Source of the DNA: an uncultured Centipeda sp.
GTDB lineage: Bacteria > Bacillota > Negativicutes > Selenomonadales > Selenomonadaceae
Length of the DNA stretch: 64,000 nucleotides
Assembly (NCBI GenBank): GCA_905372865.1
Contig: CAJPQT010000009.1
Coordinates: 1-64,000 of the forward strand
Direction of reading: 5' to 3'
The notes beneath the pieces were generated by a model. The model saw nothing but the letters and a program-made list of their open reading frames with translations. It was not told the DNA's origin and ran no database searches. Below are positions 8,701-17,924 of the stretch, piece after piece. The translations under genes were made by a program, and so were the position numbers. Position 1 is the stretch's first letter; each line of letters starts with the position of its first letter.

Positions 8701-11700
8701 ACGAACTGGAACAATGTGACATTTGCCAATACGGCGGGCGCGGGTACGTTTTCCGTGAAGCTGAAGACGGCGGGGAACTTTACCGTCGGAGGTACAGGTG
8801 GGCTGGTATCGGACGATGGATTCGCAAAGCTCAAGGCGGGCAATTTCCATAATGTCCGTATTGGTGACAAGGAAAATGCGGGGACGGCGACGATCGCGGG
8901 TATTTCGAGTGGCAATCTGCCGACGTATACGAGCATCCTCACGAACGGTGCGCTCTCCATCACGGGCGCAGTGCACGGTGCAGCGGGCGATACGCTTGCC
9001 CTGCATGGCGATGGTCTGACCCAGAGCGCACCGATTGAGGTTGGCAATTTGCTGCTTCTCGGCAAAGGTTCGATGGATCTCGGCACCCAGCCGAATGCGA
9101 TCAAGAATATCGCCGCTGATATGTCGGACGGCAATTTGAAGCTTAAGAACAACACCCACATGAAAGTCGCCGTTGTCGAAGACCGCACGGTAAATCCTGC
9201 GAAGAATGTCGACGGTCTTAAGACGAAGTCGACGGATATCAAGATGGCAGCGGGGCAGAAACTCACTGTCGAGGGTAAGCTGACCTCGACGGACGACACG
9301 AAGATCGAAGCCGACGATCTCGACCTCGGGAATAACAAGGTCAATGTCGGCAAGCAGCTCACACTCGAAAAGGCAAATAAGGCGCAGACCATTAATGTTG
9401 GTACGGGGGCGGGAGACTGGAATATTGACAACACTGCTTACGGCAAGATCAAGATCGGCGGCGGGACGCAGACGGGTGACGTGAACATCAAGGGCGCGAC
9501 GTTCAAGAAGCCCTCGGACATCGAAACGACGGGCAATGTCAAGCTGACGGGCACGACGAAGGCGGGCGCGGACGGCAAGTCCGACATGAAAATCAAGGCA
9601 CATACAGCAGAGCTGCCGACGGCGGCGGATACGCTCGCCGTCAAGAACCTCACGCTCGACCTTTCGGGAGGGCTTGATCTCGGTGCAGGTAAAATCCTCG
9701 GACAGCAGGACGGCAAGGTCAAGGTCAGCGGTGTGCCGTCGGGCAAGGATATCTATATTAAGAATGATGCCAGCGGCGTGCCGTCCACGGGCTATCATAT
9801 TTCCTATCGCTCGATCAATGACACGCTCGACGGCTTCGGCGGCTTTGATGTCGCGGGCGATCAGAACCTCTACTTCTACGGCGGTACGGTCAAGAAGTCC
9901 ATCAACGCGGCGGGCAAGCTCGGTGTCGAGGTACGCGAAAACCTTGAACTTGAGGGGGAAGGTGCAAAGCTCACGATCGGCGCAGATCCGACGCAGACGG
10001 GGCATGATCCCGCCTCTGTCATCACGGGCGGCTTTACCGTAAAGAGCGGCAAGAGTGTCACCGTCAAGGGCAAGGGCGCGGGGATCAGTGTCAATACAGC
10101 ACAGGCGATTACACTGGAGAACAATGCCGCATTCAAGGTTGAGGGGGACGAAGCGCAGGTTCGTCTGCATTCGCGCGGCAACAAGGTCATCTTTGGCGAC
10201 GATGCCTCCCTCGCGATCTCTGGCAGCAAGGCGAATGTACAGGCGACGGGAACAGAACTCGATCTCGGTGCACGTGCGAAGATCAATCTCGGCAATGACA
10301 GCGCGGGCTATCTCGCCCTCAATGTCGATGCGGTCAATGAAACTGCGGGCGAAGACCATACGACGAACATCACGGGCAAGGGCAGGCTCGATCTTGCTCC
10401 GCGCACTACAGGCAGGGCAATGACGGTCGATAACAATGCGGCGGGTGCAGGTCTCCACATCACGGGCGATCAGCTCAATGGAAAGCTCTTCGGCAGTGAT
10501 TTCGGCGAACTGAGTCTCGGCAACGAGGCGACGGGCGATGTCACGATCGACGGCATCACAGCGAATAACAGCGTCACGATCCGCACGAAGGATACGAACA
10601 AGGTCACCATCGGCACGAACGGGCTGACGGTCGGCAGCAACCGCCGCGTGACGCTCAAGACCGGATCGGTGGAGAACTCGGGCGGCACGGGCACGATGAC
10701 TGTCGGCGCGGGCAGCGCACTGAACCTCTATACGAACAGCATCGCAAACCTCGCAGCGCATGGGAGCAGTCCGTCCGTCACGGGCACGGGCACGCTCGGC
10801 ATTGGCACGTATGACGGCACGAAGACCATCGGCCTCGGTGACGGCGCAACGGGCGACCTGCAGCTGACGAACAACAAGTTTACAGATGTATTCGGTCCGA
10901 ATTTCTCGCATTACGCCATCGGCAACGGTACGCAGGGCATCATCAATGTGAAAAATTCTTCCCTCGGGAAGGACGTGACGCTCCAAGCGGATCACATCAA
11001 CTTTGCGGGAGACATGACGCTTGCGGCGGACAAGACGCTCGTTGTCAACGCCAAGACGGCGGCGAACCAGACGGCGGGCAAGATCACGGCGCATAAGCTC
11101 GCACTCCTCGGCGGCAATATCGCACTCGAAAAAGACAACGAAATCGGCACGCTTGCGGCGAATGCGCTCTCCGTGAAGGTCAAGTCCGATGCCTTGACCA
11201 TTGGGCAGATCACAACGCCTGCGGGTGCGCCTGTCGCTTCGAGCACCATCAAGGGCGTGACGTCGGGAGAAGCCGGCGGTACGGCGGGCGACATCGTGCT
11301 TTCCGCCGATGCTATGACCCTCACCGAGGGTGTCGAGGGCACGGGAAATCTCACTCTCCAACAGGCGAATGCCGCGACGAACCTCAACGTCGGTACGGCG
11401 GGCACGGGTCTTACCCTGCCAGAGAACCTCTTTGGCGGCAGCAAGATCAAGGACGGATTCAAGCACGTCTATCTTGGCCGCGAAGACGCGACGGGCGCGA
11501 CGAAGGTCGGCGGTACGCTGAACTTTGTCGATCCGACGACGATTCGCTCGGGTAAGACAGCAGGAACAATGACGGTCGACAGCGCGGCGAAGATTACGAC
11601 GAACGGCAATGATTTTGCGCTCGAATCGAAGGATCTGACGACCGCAGCGGGAAGTTCCGTCGATACGGGGACGGGCAATCTTACGCTCAAGACCGACAAG

Positions 11701-14700
11701 ATCGACCTCAACGGCAAGATGAAGGGCAAGAAGGCACTCAATATCCTGCCGATGTCCCACAATCAGGACATCAGCCTCGGTGCGGATGATCCGACGAAGC
11801 TCTCGCTGCTCAATCGCTATTTTGATGGCAGCGACCGCACCTTCTGGGAATACGAAATCGTTAACATCGGCGACAAGGGGGGCGGCGGCCGCCTCTACCA
11901 GAGCGGCACGATTGACACGCCCTTCCGCGTCAACATCCAGCAGGCGATTACGAGCGGCACGGGCGGTGTCAATATCGCGGGCACGATTAAGACGAACGGA
12001 AAGGACTACAGCATCGTCAGCCGTGAGGTCAATCTGAACAATGCAACGATTTCTGCGGACGATCCGAATGGTGTGCACCATGGCAACGTCACCATTCAGG
12101 CAGATACACTCAACCCCACAAACAGTAAAATCACGGGTCATGGAGATGTGACCTTTGATACCTATACCCCGGGGAAGTCGATCCACTTCGGTACGGGTGG
12201 TTCTGCTTCGGATTTCAGTCTGCCGTCGAATATTTTCAGCGGCACGGGTCTCCTGCAGAAGAATGCAGACGGCAGGGGCTTCCGCAAAATCCGCATCGGC
12301 GGTGAGAATGCAGGGGATATCAAGGTCGGCAGCGTCGATCTGCCCGAGGGGCTTGCCGATGCCGTCGCCATCAAGAGCGGCGGTGCTGTGACCTCGACGG
12401 GTGTCTTGAAATCTGTTCCGACCCTTGAGGTGGAAGCGAACTCCGTCAATCTTACGGGACCAAATGAGATCAAGAACCTCGGCAATATCACCTCTGCAAC
12501 GGGCGTGACCGTTGAGACAAAGGGCGGCACGAATGTCACGGGTGTGATCAAGGGCAACAATGCACCCATCAATATCAAAAATAAGGACGGCGGCAACGTC
12601 ACGATCGCGCCCGGCGGGCAGATTGTCGGCACGGGCACGTCCGATGTTCTCATCGAGGCGCAGGGCGGTGCATTCAAGAATAAGGGCGGCGCAAACGCTA
12701 TCCAGACCGCACCGGGACAGCGCTATGTCGTGCATACGGAGGACTCCGTCGAGAACGAGATCGACGGGCTTGTCTTTGAGTTCCGCAAATACGGCGTGGA
12801 CTACAACAATCGCAGCGCCTTCCCTGTTCCGCCTGGCAAGAATGCCATGTTCTACAAGTACCAGCCTGAGCTCAAGCTCTACTCGACACGTACCTACGGT
12901 GATGATAATGCGGCCTTCTTCAACGCGACGGCAGGTTTCCACATCGTTGATGACGGGAATGCCAAGCGCCGTGCACTCGACAAGACGGAGGTCGACTATA
13001 TCCGTGCACATGTGGGTGATTCCGGCACGCATAATTTCGGCACGACGAAGCTGACAAACGTCAATGCTGACGTTACGACGGCAGACGGCACAGTGACGAA
13101 TGCGTCAAACGATGTGACCGTGCGTTCGGGAGCGCGTACCTACGGATCAGATTCCACGATTCCCAATGAGAAGATCACCTATCAGGGACACAACGACCTC
13201 AACTACAAGATCACGGTCGACTACCGCATCGTGCCGCGTGAAGTTACGGTCACAGGAAAGACGGAGACCGTGAACTACGACGGCACGGCGCACAGCTACA
13301 CGGGCAACGCAGGTGTCACATTCTCGAATTTCGCGAACAGCCAGACGGCGGCGACGGCCGGCATCTCGGGTTCTGTTTCCTATACCCCGATTGCGGACGC
13401 GACAAAGACGACGGGCTTTGCGCAGGGTGCTGTTCATGCAGGTGAGTACAGTGTTGACCTGAAAAACAGCACGCTTGCGGCGAACAATTATAAATTCAAG
13501 TATGTGCCGGGCAAGCTCACGATAAAGCCCATCGATATTCACTTCACCGCGCCGAGCGGCGAGCGCATTTACGGCACGTCGAACGACAGCGTGACCATGA
13601 CGTCGAGTACGACGCATACAGGCACGCTCCTTGCGGGCGACAGCTTCGCCAAGTATACGGTCACGGCGACGGACGGCTCGAATGATGTCACCGAGCGCAC
13701 GGGTGTCGGCACTTACACGATGACCTTGAACGGCGCGGAGCTCGCCACGGGCAGCCGAAGCCTTGCGACGGACTACAACATCACCTCGACCACGGGGACG
13801 CTGACGATTAAAAAGCGTGCGCTGACGATCACGGCGGGCGACAAGAGCCGTGTCTACGGCGATGCCAATACGACGGCGGGTTATGTTCATCATACGGCAA
13901 AGGTCAACGTCGCTGCGGCGACCGCGACGACGGGGCTTGTGAACGGTGACGCCATCGACGATGTGACGGAGACGATTGATCCGATAGCGACCGTGACCGC
14001 GCATGCGGGGACAACGGGGCTCTGGACAAAGGCAGACGCCGCACACTTCTCATCGGGTACAGATGCGAACTATGACATCACCTACGTCAACGGACATTTT
14101 ACTATCACCAAGCGTGCGCTGACGCTCGTGGCGGGCGATAAGAGCCGCATCTACGGCACGGCAAACAGCACTGCGAACTACGTGAATGGGACGAATCTCT
14201 TCCGTGTCAAGGCAGGCACGAATCTCGTGAACGGCGATACGATCTCGACAGTAACGGAGACGATTGATCCGCATGCGACCGTCACGACGGACGCAGGAAC
14301 GGCCGGGCTCAAGACGAAGATTGCGGGTGCAGTCTTTGGTACGGGCAACGCGAACAACTACGATATTTCGTATGAAGATGGCAGCTTTGCCATCACGCCG
14401 CGCGATCTGACGCTGCGTGCAGGAAACAAGACGCGTATCTACGGAACGGAGAACAGCACCGCCGTCTACACGGGCGGTACGACGAAGTTCCGCGCGGATG
14501 CAGCGACCGCGACCACGGGCTTGGTGAACGGCGACACCGTCACCGATGTCATAGAGACCACGAATGCGACACGCACGTCGAACGTCAATGACACGGGGCT
14601 CAAAACCTCGATCACGAACGCGCACTTTGGCACGGGCAAGGCATCGAACTACCACATCACCTACGTGGACGGCGGCTTTGCTGTCACGAAACGCGACCTC

Positions 14701-16053
14701 TACATTGCAGCGGGCGACAAGAGCCGCGCCTACGGTGCGGATAATGCGACGGCGCACTATGTGAACGGTACGAGGCGTCTCAATGTGCGCACGGCAGACG
14801 CTGCGACGGGGCTTGCGAACGGAGATGTGATTTCGAGTGTCACAGAGACAATCGATCCGCTGGCGACGGTCACGACGGACGCGGGTATGCCGCACCTCTG
14901 GACGCGCGTCTCTGACGCGCAGTTCGGTGCGGGACTTGCCTCGAACTACGCGATTCACTACGCAGACGGCAGATTTACCATCTCGCCGCGCGAGGTGCTG
15001 ATCACGGCGGGCAGTGCCTCCCGTGACTATGGTGCGCCGAATCCCGTCATAACCGCATACATGATCGAGCGCGGTGACTACACGTCGCAGCGCGGTCTGC
15101 TCGCGGGCGACGACATCAGCGGCATCACATCGCACTATGATGCGGGTATGAACGCGACCACACGCGGCGGTATGTATCGGGGGGTGATTCACGTCGATCC
15201 CGCCTCCGTTGAAAGTGGCTATGCAGGTGCGTCGGCACGTTCCAACTATCACTTTAACTATGCGCCCGGTAATTTGACGATTGCCATGCGTGGCTTCGAT
15301 ATGAGCACGCCCGAGGGCAGAGCCGTAACGACAAGTACCGGCGCAGCTGCGGGCGTGACTGCTGGCATAGGAAGAACCGGCGGAGCAACAGGAAACGGCA
15401 GTGTCGGTTCTGCTGCGACGAGCGTTCCGACTGAGAACCGCACGGGCAGCAATTCGCCCGCCGAGGGAGTAACTGTTCAGATGCCGCAGGATGCGGCACC
15501 GACGAACTGGACCAACCGCGTCGTGCTGACGGGGGGGCGTACATCGGAGGCACATGATTTCGTCGAGCACAAGGACGGCTCGTTTGGCTTCGATCTCGGC
15601 AGGACGCGCGGTGACCGCGGGTTCCGTCCTGAGAATCCGGCACACAACACGTCGGAGGCAATTCCTGTGCTCTTTACGGATGGTGGAGCGCGTGACCTTG
15701 ACGGCATCTACACCGTCAACTATTCACCGGAGAAACTGGCGATCAAGCCCTCCTCGAAGAAGGTTGACATCCCCGATCCGAAGGAGATTCGCAACACCTC
15801 AGAACAGGCACTCAGCTTTCTCTATCAGACGGCGAACGGTGCTTTCAAGGTGACGTTTGGCAATGGCATTGTGACGCTCTATCCGCAGGATGAGTCGGCG
15901 CTCTCGATCGTCACGGCGAAGGATCGCAAGGCAGAGCGTGCCGTGCTCGCCTCGGGGCTTCTCACGTCAATCGAGGATCTCGGCGTGACCCCTGTGGAGA
16001 TTCGCGCCGTCTACATCTTCAATGTGATGGAGGAGCAAACGGCAGAAGGGTAA
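5746..16053 (+). CDS. Giant filamentous-haemagglutinin-type exoprotein (TpsA) with MBG repeats
   Basis: A 3435-residue secreted protein. A basic signal region (1-38) is followed by a TPS/haemagglutination-activity domain: NWNSFNIGAGERVNIYQ near 72-88 and GRVFLVNPAGVLFAPGAQVD near 114-133. A very long Gly/Thr/Asn/Asp-rich stretch (about 250-2400) has the short strand-turn pattern of a right-handed beta-helix. An MBG-type region (about 2485-3182) includes four tandem units of 96-99 residues. The Ser/Thr/Gly-rich C-terminal part has no recognised motif. ATG 5746 follows AAGGGG (5731-5735). TpsB just upstream is the expected transporter, and the product probably works as an adhesin. No toxin domain is recognisable at the C-terminus, so a contact-dependent inhibition role is not supported. 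Confidence 0.9.
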   Translation: MSMMRKQRRGQMRRSLRSGIGILAAGAMMMGGMHHAMALPQGGQVAAGAADIAASQAEMAIHQATQNAVINWNSFNIGAGERVNIYQPNAQAALLNRVLGGNPSEIFGTLSANGRVFLVNPAGVLFAPGAQVDAGSILASTMNITNADFMAGKYAFVGTPSDGKIINRASLLAKNEGTVALLGKDVVNEGVIVAKKGAAVLAAGEAVSLDFNGDGKVSVVPTKAAMEQAVTNKGLVEADGGLVFMSAATGDALTRSAVNQEGIVRAASLDGKAGAIRMTANDVRLAAGSVTDVSGAKAGTVEIGGGWQGTGDLSHAENVTVERGAAVRADATADGGAGGTVAVWSDGMTKFAGEITARGKGTGAGGAVETSGAQVQITGAVNASSEMGKAGEWLIDPGDIEVKTRAVGDPEAGSQADVQTVTNSLNGGTSVSIQTANLTGPNDNSITVSDAINKTAGGDATLSLKATGSININADITSTAGKLNVDITSDTNHRAGGSVSVASGKNIKTLGGNVKIGGGLVENGIGFANSQSAGEAGITLNNAVIDTTDGMTASGNVELAGSTTASAAGISLVGTTITAGAGKVTLIGNSTGGGKGIALGGNITTRSVELRTDSIDLSGTITGDGDPAGTAKVWTLSDGKTVNFGTGTGGLDLAGNTFTSTGKIRNFKKNTVGDAAKKANIVANGVTADEDLEMYTGAGTLTVSGAVSVASAHALTLGSKNAITGAGVITTDALKLDAEDAAVNFTGANVVKKLDGKAKGLTFKNSGNLTVGGETGLTTAAGGADIEVTAGDLTVGTHGMTNAAGAMKLKASGTLKLDANAEVKSTGAAATSLEAATVNFDTASKVSTAGGTINVKTDALTLPSGAQGTLSSANGAVTVETKTAGKTMSVGSSSAADLDLPNLDFINSGTGEIHLGNDQTGAVEVGTADVKAPLTAESASTIKFTGVLTNASGKDTTFKANAVDFGAGANLAASAGTMTMVTDGITNWNNVTFANTAGAGTFSVKLKTAGNFTVGGTGGLVSDDGFAKLKAGNFHNVRIGDKENAGTATIAGISSGNLPTYTSILTNGALSITGAVHGAAGDTLALHGDGLTQSAPIEVGNLLLLGKGSMDLGTQPNAIKNIAADMSDGNLKLKNNTHMKVAVVEDRTVNPAKNVDGLKTKSTDIKMAAGQKLTVEGKLTSTDDTKIEADDLDLGNNKVNVGKQLTLEKANKAQTINVGTGAGDWNIDNTAYGKIKIGGGTQTGDVNIKGATFKKPSDIETTGNVKLTGTTKAGADGKSDMKIKAHTAELPTAADTLAVKNLTLDLSGGLDLGAGKILGQQDGKVKVSGVPSGKDIYIKNDASGVPSTGYHISYRSINDTLDGFGGFDVAGDQNLYFYGGTVKKSINAAGKLGVEVRENLELEGEGAKLTIGADPTQTGHDPASVITGGFTVKSGKSVTVKGKGAGISVNTAQAITLENNAAFKVEGDEAQVRLHSRGNKVIFGDDASLAISGSKANVQATGTELDLGARAKINLGNDSAGYLALNVDAVNETAGEDHTTNITGKGRLDLAPRTTGRAMTVDNNAAGAGLHITGDQLNGKLFGSDFGELSLGNEATGDVTIDGITANNSVTIRTKDTNKVTIGTNGLTVGSNRRVTLKTGSVENSGGTGTMTVGAGSALNLYTNSIANLAAHGSSPSVTGTGTLGIGTYDGTKTIGLGDGATGDLQLTNNKFTDVFGPNFSHYAIGNGTQGIINVKNSSLGKDVTLQADHINFAGDMTLAADKTLVVNAKTAANQTAGKITAHKLALLGGNIALEKDNEIGTLAANALSVKVKSDALTIGQITTPAGAPVASSTIKGVTSGEAGGTAGDIVLSADAMTLTEGVEGTGNLTLQQANAATNLNVGTAGTGLTLPENLFGGSKIKDGFKHVYLGREDATGATKVGGTLNFVDPTTIRSGKTAGTMTVDSAAKITTNGNDFALESKDLTTAAGSSVDTGTGNLTLKTDKIDLNGKMKGKKALNILPMSHNQDISLGADDPTKLSLLNRYFDGSDRTFWEYEIVNIGDKGGGGRLYQSGTIDTPFRVNIQQAITSGTGGVNIAGTIKTNGKDYSIVSREVNLNNATISADDPNGVHHGNVTIQADTLNPTNSKITGHGDVTFDTYTPGKSIHFGTGGSASDFSLPSNIFSGTGLLQKNADGRGFRKIRIGGENAGDIKVGSVDLPEGLADAVAIKSGGAVTSTGVLKSVPTLEVEANSVNLTGPNEIKNLGNITSATGVTVETKGGTNVTGVIKGNNAPINIKNKDGGNVTIAPGGQIVGTGTSDVLIEAQGGAFKNKGGANAIQTAPGQRYVVHTEDSVENEIDGLVFEFRKYGVDYNNRSAFPVPPGKNAMFYKYQPELKLYSTRTYGDDNAAFFNATAGFHIVDDGNAKRRALDKTEVDYIRAHVGDSGTHNFGTTKLTNVNADVTTADGTVTNASNDVTVRSGARTYGSDSTIPNEKITYQGHNDLNYKITVDYRIVPREVTVTGKTETVNYDGTAHSYTGNAGVTFSNFANSQTAATAGISGSVSYTPIADATKTTGFAQGAVHAGEYSVDLKNSTLAANNYKFKYVPGKLTIKPIDIHFTAPSGERIYGTSNDSVTMTSSTTHTGTLLAGDSFAKYTVTATDGSNDVTERTGVGTYTMTLNGAELATGSRSLATDYNITSTTGTLTIKKRALTITAGDKSRVYGDANTTAGYVHHTAKVNVAAATATTGLVNGDAIDDVTETIDPIATVTAHAGTTGLWTKADAAHFSSGTDANYDITYVNGHFTITKRALTLVAGDKSRIYGTANSTANYVNGTNLFRVKAGTNLVNGDTISTVTETIDPHATVTTDAGTAGLKTKIAGAVFGTGNANNYDISYEDGSFAITPRDLTLRAGNKTRIYGTENSTAVYTGGTTKFRADAATATTGLVNGDTVTDVIETTNATRTSNVNDTGLKTSITNAHFGTGKASNYHITYVDGGFAVTKRDLYIAAGDKSRAYGADNATAHYVNGTRRLNVRTADAATGLANGDVISSVTETIDPLATVTTDAGMPHLWTRVSDAQFGAGLASNYAIHYADGRFTISPREVLITAGSASRDYGAPNPVITAYMIERGDYTSQRGLLAGDDISGITSHYDAGMNATTRGGMYRGVIHVDPASVESGYAGASARSNYHFNYAPGNLTIAMRGFDMSTPEGRAVTTSTGAAAGVTAGIGRTGGATGNGSVGSAATSVPTENRTGSNSPAEGVTVQMPQDAAPTNWTNRVVLTGGRTSEAHDFVEHKDGSFGFDLGRTRGDRGFRPENPAHNTSEAIPVLFTDGGARDLDGIYTVNYSPEKLAIKPSSKKVDIPDPKEIRNTSEQALSFLYQTANGAFKVTFGNGIVTLYPQDESALSIVTAKDRKAERAVLASGLLTSIEDLGVTPVEIRAVYIFNVMEEQTAEG
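13813..15289 (+). repeat. Tandem MBG-type repeats inside tpsA
   Basis: Five consecutive protein repeats start at 13813, 14110, 14398, 14689 and 14986. The first four are 96-99 residues long; the fifth is more divergent. Each starts K/P-R-x-L-x-I, then AGDKSRxYG or a variant, has an LVNGD centre, and ends in a NYDITYVNG-like segment and FTIT or FAIT. Two looser copies precede them from about 13200. Confidence 0.85.
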
Positions 16054-16078
16054 AACTTCATAAATCATATGCTGCTTG

Positions 16079-16124
16079 GGGCTGCTGTACGAAGCTTTTA
16101 GTTTCGTGCAGCAGTCCCTTCTTT
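16079..16124 (+). terminator. Terminator after tpsA
   Basis: A 15-bp stem (16079-16093 with 16104-16118, two G-T pairs) followed by TTCTTT. It closes the tpsB-tpsA transcript 26 nt after the tpsA stop. Confidence 0.85.
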
Positions 16125-16177
16125 GTGTCCCTTCGATTGCTTCAAAAAAATCATTTTGACTTTTTGTCATTTTGCTC

Positions 16178-16206
16178 TTGACTTTTTGCTTTTTCCCGTG
16201 TATATT
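16178..16206 (+). promoter_or_regulatory. Sigma-A promoter of the hrcA heat-shock operon
   Basis: TTGACT (16178-16183), 17 nt, then TATATT (16201-16206). The predicted start, near 16213, lies just upstream of the CIRCE operator, the usual geometry for HrcA repression. A second TTGACT at 16157 is part of a local direct repeat and has no matching -10 box. Confidence 0.88.
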
Positions 16207-16221
16207 CAGTATAGCTTTTGA

Positions 16222-16248
16222 TTAGCACTCAGTTTTATAGAGTGCTAA
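16222..16248 (+). promoter_or_regulatory. CIRCE operator (HrcA binding site)
   Basis: A perfect 9-9-9 match: TTAGCACTC, a 9-nt spacer, then GAGTGCTAA. It is the canonical HrcA operator and lies directly before hrcA, so autoregulated repression of the whole operon is expected. No second CIRCE is visible before dnaK. Confidence 0.98.
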
Positions 16249-16287
16249 CAGCGACTGAAACGTGTTGAAAGGAGAGGAGAGGGGTGA

Positions 16288-17322
16288 ATGTCGGACGATC
16301 TGGACGCACGCAAGAGTCAGATCCTGTGGGCGGTTGTCGATGACTACATCGCATCGGCGGAGCCGGTCGGATCACGCACCCTTGCGAAGAAATACAATCT
16401 CGGCATCAGCCCTGCCACCATTCGGAACGAGATGGCGGATCTCGAGATGCTCGGCTATCTTGAGCATCCGCACACATCCGCCGGCCGTATTCCATCGTCG
16501 AAGGGGTATCGGTTCTACGTCGATGGGCTTCAGCCCGTCGCCCCGGTGACGGATGCCGAGAAGCAGAAGATTCACGACTGGTACAACAGACGCGTGCGGC
16601 GGCTTGACGAGGTCTTTCAGGAGACGGCACGGCTGATTGCGGATGTGACGCATAATGTATCACTCGTACTTGCGCCGCAGGCGGCGCAGTCGACGTTCCG
16701 CATGCTGCAGTTCCTGCCGCTCGATATGACGCACGCAATTGCCGTGCTCATGACGGATGCGGGCTTCGTTGAAAACCGTATCGTCGAGATCCCTGATGGT
16801 GCGACGTTCGCAGATTTTCAGCGCATGGCGGGGACGGTCAACATGACCCTCTCGGGGAAGGCGCTCAGCGATGTGACGAAGACAGATATGCGCCGCGTGC
16901 GCGATGCCATCGGCGATGAGTCCATTTTCGTCGCGGCAGTGGAGGTCATGCACCGTGCGCTCGAAGGGCGCTCGGAGGAGCGCCTCTACCTCGGCGGTAC
17001 GGCACAGCTCCTCGGCAACCCCGAGTTTCAGGATCTCGAGCGCGTCCGCGCGATGCTGCTCGTCCTCGAGCGTGAGGATCTCGTCAAGGACATCCTGCAC
17101 ACGCACGCAGGCGAGGGCCTTGAGGTCACGATCGGGCGCGAGAACAAGAGCAGCACATTCTGGGACAGCAGTTTCATCACGGCGACATACCATGTCGACG
17201 GCAGGCTGCTCGGAACGATTGCCGTGCTCGGTCCGACGCGCATGGAGTACGCGAAGGCAATGCGTATCTTGGACTATGTAAACACAAACCTGACAGAGAT
17301 GATCTATCAGCTGAAATGGTAG
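16288..17322 (+). CDS. hrcA: Heat-inducible transcription repressor HrcA
   Basis: A 344-residue repressor that binds CIRCE and needs GroEL to stay active. The N-terminal winged helix holds SRTLAKKYNLGISPATIRNE and the HPHTSAGRIPSSKGYRFYVD segment (about residues 30-75), both family signatures. The remaining GAF-like and insertion domains have normal length. ATG 16288 has RBS GAGAGGGG upstream. It is the first gene of hrcA-grpE-dnaK-dnaJ. Confidence 0.97.
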   Translation: MSDDLDARKSQILWAVVDDYIASAEPVGSRTLAKKYNLGISPATIRNEMADLEMLGYLEHPHTSAGRIPSSKGYRFYVDGLQPVAPVTDAEKQKIHDWYNRRVRRLDEVFQETARLIADVTHNVSLVLAPQAAQSTFRMLQFLPLDMTHAIAVLMTDAGFVENRIVEIPDGATFADFQRMAGTVNMTLSGKALSDVTKTDMRRVRDAIGDESIFVAAVEVMHRALEGRSEERLYLGGTAQLLGNPEFQDLERVRAMLLVLEREDLVKDILHTHAGEGLEVTIGRENKSSTFWDSSFITATYHVDGRLLGTIAVLGPTRMEYAKAMRILDYVNTNLTEMIYQLKW

Positions 17323-17336
17323 GAGAGGTGAACAGC

Positions 17337-17888
17337 TTGCAGGAAAACGAAGAGATGACCGCAGAGGAGCAGCCGGTAGACGCAGTGACGGATACGGAGG
17401 AGGCTCCCGCAGAGGGCGTCGTGGAGGATGTCCCCGCAGAGGAGGACAAGACCGCCGCACTCGAGGCGGAGGTGCAGGAAAAGAACGACCGCATCCTTCG
17501 GCTTCAGGCGGACTTTGAGAACTTTCGCCGCCGTACGGCGAAGGAGAAGGAGGAACTCGCCGCCGTCATCACACAGAATCTGCTTACCGATCTCCTGCCG
17601 CTGCTCGACAATTTCGAGCGGGCAATGGCGGTGGAACAGACGGATGTGGAGGCATTTCAAAAGGGCGTGGAGATGATCTTCACGCAGCTCCGCGAGGTGA
17701 TGGAAAAGCATGGGCTTGAGCACATCGATGCGGAGGGACAGCCCTTCGACCCGAATGTACATCAAGCGGTCATGCGTGTCGAGAATCCCGATGTGGAGGA
17801 CGGCACGATCACACAGGTCTTGCAGAAGGGCTACCAAGCAAAGGGCAGGGTCATCCGCCCCGCCATGGTGCAGGTAGCCGGTAACTAA
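17337..17888 (+). CDS. grpE: Nucleotide exchange factor GrpE
   Basis: A 183-residue homodimeric cochaperone that releases ADP from DnaK. A disordered acidic N-terminus (Glu/Ala-rich, residues 1-45) leads into the long dimerisation coiled coil (QEKNDRILRLQADFENFRRR region) and the C-terminal beta domain with HQAVMRVENPDVEDGTI. I chose TTG 17337 because the AGGAGAGG box (17321-17328) fits it. ATG 17316, overlapping the end of hrcA, is an alternative with no visible RBS. Confidence 0.95.
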   Translation: MQENEEMTAEEQPVDAVTDTEEAPAEGVVEDVPAEEDKTAALEAEVQEKNDRILRLQADFENFRRRTAKEKEELAAVITQNLLTDLLPLLDNFERAMAVEQTDVEAFQKGVEMIFTQLREVMEKHGLEHIDAEGQPFDPNVHQAVMRVENPDVEDGTITQVLQKGYQAKGRVIRPAMVQVAGN

Positions 17889-17924
17889 GAGAATAAGATC
17901 TATAAGATTTTGGAGGAATATAAA

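Noticed and set aside
8239..13032. A 1597-codon open frame on the minus strand inside tpsA
   Set aside because: It mirrors the codon bias of the tpsA sense frame, gives an Arg/His/Leu-rich sequence with no domain, and no promoter or RBS supports it.
13200..15290. CRISPR-like array
   Set aside because: The repeats are about 290 bp, in frame, and encode MBG protein domains; there are no short identical repeats or spacers and no cas genes.
17889..17924. Second CIRCE operator before dnaK
   Set aside because: The short grpE-dnaK gap has no TTAGCACTC or GAGTGCTAA half-sites.
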